Shown here piece after piece: positions 56,847-64,000 of a stretch of DNA of 64,000 nucleotides. The first letter of the stretch is position 1, and the number at the start of each line of letters is the position of its first letter. The stretch lies in the NCBI GenBank assembly GCA_015501075.1, contig JADNYJ010000003.1, forward strand, positions 62,001 through 126,000. The letters are read 5' to 3'. Source of the DNA: Gymnopilus junonius (lineage: Eukaryota > Basidiomycota > Agaricomycetes > Agaricales > Galerinaceae). Both the position numbers and the translations under genes were made by a program. Under the pieces are notes generated by a model, which did no database searches, was not told where the DNA came from, and saw only the letters and a list, made by a program, of their open reading frames with translations.

Positions 56847-57188
56847 TGTAAAGATCCGTGATCTGGGTCGAAAATGAAAAGGAGAGAGAGCGACTCGGAG
56901 GCGGAAGAACGTGGGAATGGATCAATACTATTGGAGTTGATCCTACGAGGAATTTACAAGTGAAGCTATGGAGGCTTTTATAGGAAAAGGAAAAGAGAGG
57001 CTAACGATAAAGAAAAGGAGTGGCTAACTGGTTAAGAGTCCGATAGTCCGAGAATGAATGAAGGAATGATGAGTCAGGGAATGAATGAAATATGATCAAG
57101 TCCAATAGATGAGAATGAGATGCTAAAAATATAACGAGCTAAAAATATACCCAGTCCGAAGACGCGTCCCGACGAGCGGATCATCACA
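56847..57188 (-). repeat. 3' LTR (in element orientation)
   Basis: 342 bases, TG...CA ended. It differs from the other LTR at nine positions, all within CpG-derived dinucleotides. Confidence 0.95.
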
Positions 57189-57202
57189 CTACCCCCTTTT
57201 TC
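57189..57202 (-). other. Polypurine tract of the LTR element
   Basis: On the minus strand GAAAAAGGGGGTAG lies directly upstream of the 3' LTR, the position and composition expected for the plus-strand priming site. Confidence 0.75.
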
Positions 57203-57399
57203 AGGGATCGAGTTGCTGGGGAGCGTGAATTGGGTGACCAGATCGTGTGGTTAAGTGCTGGGGAGGTTTGTAATCATGCATCCAAGGTTCTGGTGGTGGT
57301 GAGGGAGCGGAGGAGGCGTGTGATTGGGCTGAACAGGCATGAGAGGAAGTTCATCCCAATGGGTGATAATAGGACGAGTGACATCGGAGAGTGTAAGGC

Positions 57400-59085
57400 G
57401 TGGAGGATGAGGACGAGTGGGGTTTCGACGATGAAATTGTTCAGAATATTGTATAGTGATGTTGGTATTTCGGCGAATGGAATCCAAGAATTTTCGGAGT
57501 CAGGTAGGGATTTCCAACGCACAAAGTAGTCGTAACGTCGTCCAACGCATCGAGAATCGATGATAGTGGTGATGTCTGATGAGGTGTCATGCGGGATTTG
57601 AATGCTCGGAGGTGGAGAAGAAGAAATGCAGTCCGGAATAGAAGAAGGAGAAATATAAGGTTCAAGGAGTGAAGTATGAAAGACGGGATGTAATCTAGAA
57701 AGAGATGAAGGTAATTTAAGAAGAAAAGAAGAATTGCCTCATTTATCTAAAATTAGAAAGGGACCAATGCGACGATAGTCGAGCTTGTCGGAAGGGCGAG
57801 TAGTTTTGATGTTTCAATGGTTGAGCCAAACATAGTCGCCAATATTAAATTCGGGAGCGGGAAGATGATGTCAGTTGTAGAATTCAGAAATATATTGATT
57901 GGAATGGGAAAGTTCTGCACGGAGTTCGGAATGAATAGTGTCGAGTCGGTTTGCTAGTTCTGTGGAGGAAGGATTTGTTGTACGTTCTGTGATCTTGATG
58001 TCGAAGTCGGGGTTGTATCCTAAATTGGCGAAGAAGGGAGTTTGTTGGGTGGAGGAATTGATGGTGTTGTTGAAGCAAAATTCGGCGAGAGCGAGGTAGT
58101 CTACCCAGTCGTCCTGTTGATATGAACAGAAAACGCGAAGGTAGGTTTCGAGAGTCTGATTGGTATGTTCGGTGAGGCCATCAGTTTGAGGATGATAAGC
58201 TGTTGAAGGCTTCATCTTGGTATGACAGAGTTTCATGAGGTTGGTGAAAAAGGAAGAGATGAAAATAGAGCCATGGTCCGAGATAATGGACTCAGGGAAG
58301 CCGTGGTAGCGGAAGACGTGATCGAGGTATATGCGAGCGAGTTCTGGAGCATCCATGGATTCGCAGATGGGAATGAAGTGAGCAGCACAAGTCATGCGAT
58401 CACAAATAACCCAGATGGAATCGTAGCCATGGGATGGAGGTAATTTCACGATGAAGTCCATGGAAACAGATTTCCAAGGACGGTCTGGAATATGAGAGGT
58501 TGTAAAAGTCCATAAGGCTTGTGAGTTGAGTGCTTGGAAGAGCGCAGTGTTCGCAGGAGGTGACATAATTGCGAACATATCTTCGCATATCTGGCCAAGA
58601 ATAGTCACGTTGAATGAGATCAAAAGTTCGGGCATGTCCAGGATGACCAGCGAGAACAGAATCATGTCTAGAGTGAAGGATTTGGGGGCGGAGAGATTTA
58701 GGGACAAAGAGTCGATCATTATGAAAAACAAGGTCGTCTTGAAGGGAAAAAGAAGGATTGTGGTTGGAAATGGCATCACGCCATTCAAGGTCATTATGGA
58801 AAGCAGTCTTGAAGTCTTGAAGAAGTTCAGAATTGTCAAGGTTGAAGGTAGAGAGGGCGGAAATTGAGGGAGGAGAAGTTGAAGGAGTGGATGAAAAAGG
58901 TGAGGAAGAAGTAGGAGAGGAAGTGGAGTTAGGAGTGGAAAGGCGAGGAAAGAGGCGTTGTAAATGGTAATCTGTAAAAAGAATTTTTTGCTGACCGAGG
59001 AGGACATCATCCCCCTGTTGAGGTACGAAATCGGGGCGTCTTGAGGGAGCATCGGCCGATTCTGATGTCCAGGGGCATAATCCAA
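57400..59085 (-). pseudogene. Retrotransposon integrase with chromodomain (frameshifted)
   Basis: The main open part spans 57,871-59,085. The HHCC zinc region shows RHDSVLAGHPGHARTFDLIQ and CEHC. The DDE core has SVSMDFIVKLPPSHGYDSI, ISDHGSIFISSFF and the catalytic-Glu region TEHTNQTLETYL. Two His residues (in SDHGS and TEHTN) stand where Arg is usual, compatible with C-to-T decay. After the stop at 57,871 another frame holds the chromodomain (YDYFVRWKSLPDSENSWIP, about 57,490-57,530), which in chromoviruses directs insertion to heterochromatin. The join to RNase H is also frameshifted near 59,050-59,110. Confidence 0.88.
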
Positions 59086-61325
59086 TTGAAAATTATATTC
59101 GGATAATAGAAGCGCCCAGCGCGCTTGTCGTCATTGAGTACCCATGACGTCATGAAGTGTTCAAGGTTCTTGTGATCGGAGATAACAGTGATGGGATGAG
59201 GAGATGCAATGAGCCAGGAATGCATATCACGGAAGGTGTCGACAATAGACAGAAGTTCCTTGTCGTGGATGTCATAATTAATTTCCGCAGGGGAGAGCTT
59301 CCGTGAATGATATGCGACAGGATGAAGTAAACCGGACTCATCGGGTTGAAGGTGAATAGAGGCGAGAGCAAAGTCGGAGGCATCTGTAATGATGGTAGAG
59401 GGGAGTTGAGGATCGAAATGGCGAAGTACAGGAGCAGTGGTGAAAGCGAGTTTCAGGGATTCGAAAGCTTGACAAGCGGCATTCGTTAATCCTTTGAAGT
59501 TTTCTTTGGCAGCTTTCGTGGTAAGGGAAGTGAGGGGAAGAGTAATTTCGGAGAAATGGTGAATGAAACGGCGGTAAAAGTTGGCGAAACCTAGAAAAGA
59601 TTGAATGTCCTTGACAGTCTTGGGAATCGGCCACTCGGTGACAGTGCTAAGTTTCTTGGGATTCATTTGAACACCTGCAGAAGAAATGATAAATCCAAGA
59701 TATTCAACGTGAGACTTATCAAATTCGCATTTCTTGGCATTAGCGAACAAATGAGCAGAGCGTAAGCAGTCGAGGACTTGACAGACGAAGTGGTCGTGGT
59801 CTTGGTCTGGTTTTGAAAAAACGAGGATGTCATCGAGGTAAACCATGCAGGTGATATCGAGGAATTCACGTAGAGTATCCTGGATAAAAGCTTGGAAAGT
59901 GGCGGGTGCGTTAGTTAATCCAAAAGGCATGACAGTGTACTCATAGAGGCCAAGATGGGTACGAAAGGCAGTCTTCCACTCGTCTCCCTCCTTGATGCGG
60001 ATAAGGTTGAAAGCATTCTTGAGGTCGATGACGGTGAATTTGTCGCAGCCGGCGACCCGGTCCATAAGATCTTGTGTGAGAGGTAAGGGATAACGATTCT
60101 TCTTGGTGATAGCGTTAAGTCCACAGTAATCCACACAAAGACATAGGTCGCCAGTCTTCCATTTGATGAACAGGATGGGAGCAGCGGCAGATGAAGTTGA
60201 ACGTCGAATGAAACCTTTTGCGAGATGTTCTTGAATATAATCCGAAAGGGCTTTTCATTCATCTGGAGAGAGGGAGTAAATTGGGCCAAAAGGAGGTTGT
60301 TTACCATCTTCGAGTTCGATATTGATGTCGTAAGGTCGATGATCAGGTAACCATTGGACTTCAATAGGTGAGAAAACATCGAGATAGTCGTGGTATTTGG
60401 AAGGAACGAGTTGCCGTATTTCCTCGTCAGGATCAGGAACGTCGTTAGGGAATTTCGGAGGAGGTTCAGGAGGGGGTTGTGCTGGTGAGCGTGGTGCAGT
60501 TGGTGGTTCAGAAGTTAAAGTGTTGATACGATCTTCAAGGTCGTTGTTGGATGTATACCAGATACAGAAGATTTGTTGGTTTTTAGCATATTTGTGGAAT
60601 CGACCCGGAGTGACATGAGAAACGTCAATGGGTTTATTGGGAGGGCCATAGACGGGGTCCGGAGGTTGAGGGGGAGATAACCAGATTGCCTTTAGCTCGG
60701 CACGACTAGGGCCATTTAGAGTTGCAGGATGAAGGACAGATGGGAAAGATCTAAAATTAGCAAAAATCCCAGATGGAAAGACTTCGTGAGTTGGTTTCGG
60801 CGCTAAAGAAAGGTCAGGGATAATAGCACGAGAGGGACTGCCGTTAAGACGAAGGCCTAGACCGACAGAGGAAATAACGAAATGAGAGGATTCTTCCGGG
60901 CTTCCAAGACTGTAGCCTTTGCCGAAAGCGGAGACGGGGAAGGAATGATTAGCACCACAGCAAGAAAGAGTAAGCTTACCGCGAACCCAATCGATGTCCG
61001 GATTATGCTGCTTGAGCCAATCGAGACCAAGAAGAACGGGGTACGGCATGTTGACAACGCCGAGATGAAGGACTTCGGAATGATCGCGCACTTTTAATTT
61101 AGCAATGACATCGTGCGTAAGAAGTCCGGAGGTAAGGGGTCGATCATCGATCATATAAATCGGGATCGGATGAGGCTTGGCAATGCAGGGTAAGGAATGA
61201 TGTTGAGAAAACCAATTACTGATATGAGATTTTGTCGAGCCACAGTCTATGAATGCGAAAGTCTTGGTGCTCTTCTGGTTGGGAAAGGACAGAGTGATAG
61301 GAATGAAGAAATGAGCTCTGTTCAA
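59007..61325 (-). pseudogene. Retrotransposon protease, reverse transcriptase and RNase H (broken frame)
   Basis: The protease segment (about 61,230-61,280) has AFIDCGSTKSHISNWF, with Cys where the active site is usually D-S/T-G. The RT starts in the 60,255-61,325 frame (LEDGKQPPFGPIYSLSPDE), meets a stop near 60,255, and resumes as MDYCGLNAITKKNRYPLPL. It contains FTVIDLKNAFNLIRIKEG, VMPFGLTNAPATFQ and the catalytic VYLDDILVF. RNase H follows with TIITDASDFALASIHLQ and YDIHDKELLSIVDTFR. The ORF leaves frame after DDKRA. Confidence 0.9.
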
Positions 61326-62625
61326 AGGATCGTACGGACATGATGATGCAACAAGAAATTAGGAATCGCAGAAATAGAAAACCAATCACCGTTCTTGGCT
61401 CGGATGAAAGGCGGGGGTCGACGGAGAGGGAGAAGATCAGCTCCATCCGTCGCCGAAGAAGTTGGAACTACTTCTTCTCCGGCTTGGCTTTTCCCTGTGT
61501 GCTGTTGGAAGTAGGCCCAAGGAGTTATTCTTGGCGCTGTGTTTAGCTTGACACTTCCTACAGTTTTCAACGGTGTGCCCAGGGTGACCACAGTAAAGAC
61601 AGAGGTTGTTCTTGATTCGATGATCACGTTCCTGCTTCGTAAGAGGGCCTCGAGGACCAGTCGCGGGTGCGGTAGTGATAGCATGACATCCATAGGAACA
61701 ACATCGTTAGTGGTCAAAGAAGTCGTAGTTGTAGACGGAAGGGTAATGGCAGGTGATTCTTGATGTGAGGAGCCGCGTTGCTGTTGCTTTGGGGCCTTCT
61801 TCTGATCGTCTTCTTTCCTCTGAGCTTCGCGTTCCGAAACATTGGAATCAATCGTGAGGACGATGGGTTCCCAAGCCATCAAAGTCAAAGGTTTGTCCAT
61901 GACGTTGACAAGAGCGTCCTTGACCATAGGCTTGAGTCCTCGAAGGAAATACTTGATCTTGCTTTGTTCGGTAAGATCGAGGTGCGAAGAGATTTCGAGA
62001 AAACGAGTAAGATAGGGTGCGCCGAACCAGTCTGGCGAAGATTGTCGAGTTTACGTTGGGAGTTCTGAACACGAGCGGGGTCTTGAAACTTCTGCTTGAA
62101 AGTAGCGACGAAATTTGGCCAATTGAAAAGCACGGGGGAAGAAGAAGTCTCGAGATAGTTGAACCATTCGACCGGGATCCCATCCTTGAGGTAGAGCGAT
62201 AGGAAGAGGACTTTATGATGGTCGGTAGGAAAACTAATCGAGTTGAAGGCAATGATGCGTTCAATTTCGTGGAGGAAAGGAATAACTTCTTCGTGCTTCC
62301 CAGAGAAAATCCGAGGGTTTCGAACTTTGACGGCCATTCCTAGAGGCTTAGCGGGAGGCAGCGGGGCAGGCTGTTGTTGCTGCTGCGTAAAGACCTGAGC
62401 GAGAGTTTGTTGAAAGGCGATCTGGTTTTCCGTCAAAATGCCAAACATGCGCGTGAGGTCGGTCACATATTGGGGTTGATTATCGGTCATAGTGACCTCA
62501 TGAGGGAGAACTTGAGGCGCAGCAGGATACGGATTATTGACAGTCTGATTGCCTACGTTGGGAGCCGCAGACAAGGGAAGTTGAGTGAGATGATTCAAGA
62601 CGGATGCCATGGGCGAGGCTGACAA
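61322..62625 (-). pseudogene. Retrotransposon gag with zinc knuckle (frameshifted)
   Basis: The first ORF (61,885-62,625) starts MSASPMASVLNHLTQLPLS and contains the gag capsid-type segment ERIIAFNSISFPTDHHKVLF, LKDGIPVEWFNYLE and WPNFVATFKQKFQDPARVQN. A shift near 62,030 moves to a second frame (61,322-61,927; MVKDALVNVMDKPLTLM). The CCHC knuckle [14 protein letters not shown] lies in yet another frame near 61,560-61,610. At least two small indels therefore break gag. Confidence 0.85.
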
Positions 62626-62760
62626 TCAAGGGATAAATGGTTGACAGCTCGGTGACGGTTCCAAGGCGGTGGTTGACAGTCCAGAGAACGTCGACAATGA
62701 CCAGAGGTTTATTGACAGTCAAGAAGAACGTTGACGATAGTTCAGTGGTAGGATCAAACT

Positions 62761-63102
62761 TGTAAAGATCCGTGATCCAGGTCGAAAATGAAAAGGAGAG
62801 AGAGCAACTCGGAGGCGGAAGAACGTGGGAATGGATCAATACTATTGGAGTTGATCCTACGAGGAATTTACAAGCGAAGCTATGGAGGCTTTTATAGGAA
62901 AAGGAAAAGAGAGGCTAATGATAAAGAAAAGGAGTGGCTAACTGGTTAAGAGTCCGATAGTCCAAGAATGAATGAAGGAATGACGAGTCAGGGAATGAAT
63001 GAAATATGATCAAGTCCAATAGATGAGAATGAGATGCTAAAAATATAACAAGCTAAAAATATACCCAGTCCGAAGATGCGTCCCGACGAGCGGATCATCA
63101 CA
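62761..63102 (-). repeat. 5' LTR (in element orientation)
   Basis: 342 bases, the partner of 56,847-57,188. Confidence 0.95.
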
Positions 63103-63638
63103 GTTGCCTGCTTTTTGACCGCAAAATACAAGAAATTTTACGGATATCTTTTGCCCGCCTTTATGGTTTTTTGGCAGGTGCTGGTATCATACAAATGTAT
63201 TAAAAATATAGTAATTAAGCAAGAGTTTTTGAAAGGCTTGTGACGGTTTGTCATTGTTGATCTCAGGTTGCAACTTAGCGAGCAGAACTCCACTCAACGG
63301 CCTCCAGAGATGCATCTGTATGGAGTGTCAGGGTGGGATGGCAGAACAAAATGCATTTTATGCAAATTTTTCTGCCCCATCGCCCACAATAATACATGTA
63401 TCACCTTGAAATTATCAGTATAAGACCCTTTTTTTTCTCAAATGTGCGCACTACATTAACATTCACACTTCAGTTTTCATTTTGATTTCCAATTTATAGG
63501 AACAGATAAATTATAATATATATATGCCATTTACATATTAAAGCTGTCTTGGATAATAAATAGGGAGGACGAGAGACTCTGAGAGCAATGAAATTATGAG
63601 TGTGGCGCGGCAGGCGTGATTGTTGTGTAAGCAACCAA
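63103..63638. other. Right-hand interior of the inverted-repeat element
   Basis: AT-rich sequence between the LTR element and the right inverted repeat, with a short (AT)n tract at about 63,515. No ORF or transposase. Confidence 0.4.
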
Positions 63639-63692
63639 GTGCGGACGTGCGGACGTGCGGACTGTGCGGAGGGGCGGACTCTCGAAATACGG

Positions 63693-64000
63693 AACGTCCT
63701 CCGTCGATTTACCCCTCGATACCCTACTTAGTCACTATTACGTAATATCATTTCGGGTATCAATTACGCGTTGTGGTCTTATTCAGGGCTTAGCCTCAAT
63801 ATATCATGTCCCTTTCTCTTCCTGCTTTGCTCGGTCGCATCCTGAAAAATACAAGAAGAATTGAGGATTTGCCAACAATTGAAGACGAGACACAGGTCTG
63901 GCGGTGATACCTCTCGCGTTAAGTCGATGATCTGACTCGACGTAGGAATTAGTTCAAGGATCTTTAAATGATCTCAAAACCCTTCATGCCCACATCATCG
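63693..64000. other. Right edge of the window, unassigned
   Basis: About 300 bases with a few short open stretches (for example MSLSLPALLGRILKN near 63,806) that could open a gene running out of the window, but nothing recognisable. Confidence 0.25.

Larger units (their letters stand above)
56847..63102 (-). mobile_element. Ty3/gypsy LTR retrotransposon with chromodomain (degenerate)
   Basis: Two 342-base LTRs (56,847-57,188 and 62,761-63,102) begin TG and end CA, share 333 of 342 bases, and are flanked by 5-base duplications gtcgc and gttgc. In the minus-strand direction the order is gag with zinc knuckle, protease, reverse transcriptase, RNase H, integrase and chromodomain, the Ty3/gypsy chromovirus order. 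Frames are broken by several small indels, so it cannot be active. A purine-rich tract abuts the 3' LTR. A standard tRNA-type TGG primer site next to the 5' LTR was not seen. Confidence 0.93.
56709..63692. mobile_element. Inverted-repeat DNA element (about 0.73 kb) split by the LTR retrotransposon
   Basis: The left end (56,709-56,753, CCGAATTTCGAGAGTCCG) and the right end (63,639-63,692, read inversely CCGTATTTCGAGAGTCCG) match over about 45 bases with few differences, including the shared CGGAGGGGCGGACTCTCG. Removing the 6.26-kb LTR element leaves roughly 730 bases with no coding potential, the size of a MITE or solo non-autonomous element. No target-site duplication was found, so superfamily is open. 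Confidence 0.55.

Noticed and set aside
1..64000. CRISPR array, prophage or bacterial operon
   Set aside because: The window is eukaryotic with spliceosomal introns; no regularly spaced repeats of that type were seen.

Overview
The window is nuclear DNA of a filamentous basidiomycete, most likely an Agaricomycete (mushroom-forming fungus). Genes carry many short GT-AG introns of about 45-80 bases. Intergenic gaps are often only 70-300 bases. The gene set is typical of this group: a DUF7918 protein, a CxC5/CxC6 gene of the KDZ transposon world, a chromodomain Ty3/gypsy element and a fungal YeeE/YedE protein. I cannot name the species.

Bases 1-51,100 are gene-dense and mostly conserved housekeeping. 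In order they hold: a JmjC protein cut by the left edge (minus); a HEI10/Zip3-like meiotic RING protein (plus); a membrane-anchored LEA-2 protein (plus); XAP5/FAM50 (minus); mitochondrial ribosomal uS13 (plus); TRAPP subunit BET3 (plus); 18S rRNA methyltransferase BUD23 (plus); AAA chaperone BCS1 (minus); a DnaJ-ankyrin protein (plus); U1 snRNP LUC7 (plus); a large uncharacterised protein (plus); a USP48-like deubiquitinase (minus); GPI transamidase subunit GAA1 (plus); TFIID subunit TAF7 (minus); SAM37/metaxin (minus); a DUF7918 protein (minus); an APE1-type AP endonuclease (plus); a repeat-bearing gene desert with an intron-containing tRNA-Phe and a hAT-like MITE; a YeeE/YedE sulfur transporter (plus); splicing factor SLT11/RBM22 (minus); siroheme synthase MET8 (plus); RCL1 (minus); NEDD8 E1 subunit UBA3 (plus); NPR2 (minus); and OGG1 (plus). 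These serve RNA processing and ribosome biogenesis (XAP5, LUC7, SLT11, BUD23, RCL1, uS13), mitochondrial assembly (BCS1, SAM37), base-excision repair (AP endonuclease, OGG1), sulfur/siroheme metabolism (YedE, MET8), and ubiquitin/NEDD8 or TORC1 signalling. They look like ordinary synteny, not one pathway cluster.

Bases 51,100-64,000 are transposon territory. A truncated CxC5/CxC6 gene and a convergent Cys-rich gene sit between inverted repeats. To the right, a degenerate Ty3/gypsy chromovirus-like element with 342-bp LTRs is nested inside another inverted-repeat element.

The strongest non-routine observations are these. Three conserved genes (uS13, YedE, UBA3) each need exactly one extra base to restore the family reading frame, which points to assembly errors or real lesions. 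Every difference between the two LTRs is a CpG transition. The CxC unit is bracketed by inverted repeats. I found no convincing new multi-gene system; the CxC5/6 plus Cys-rich pair is the best candidate for follow-up.
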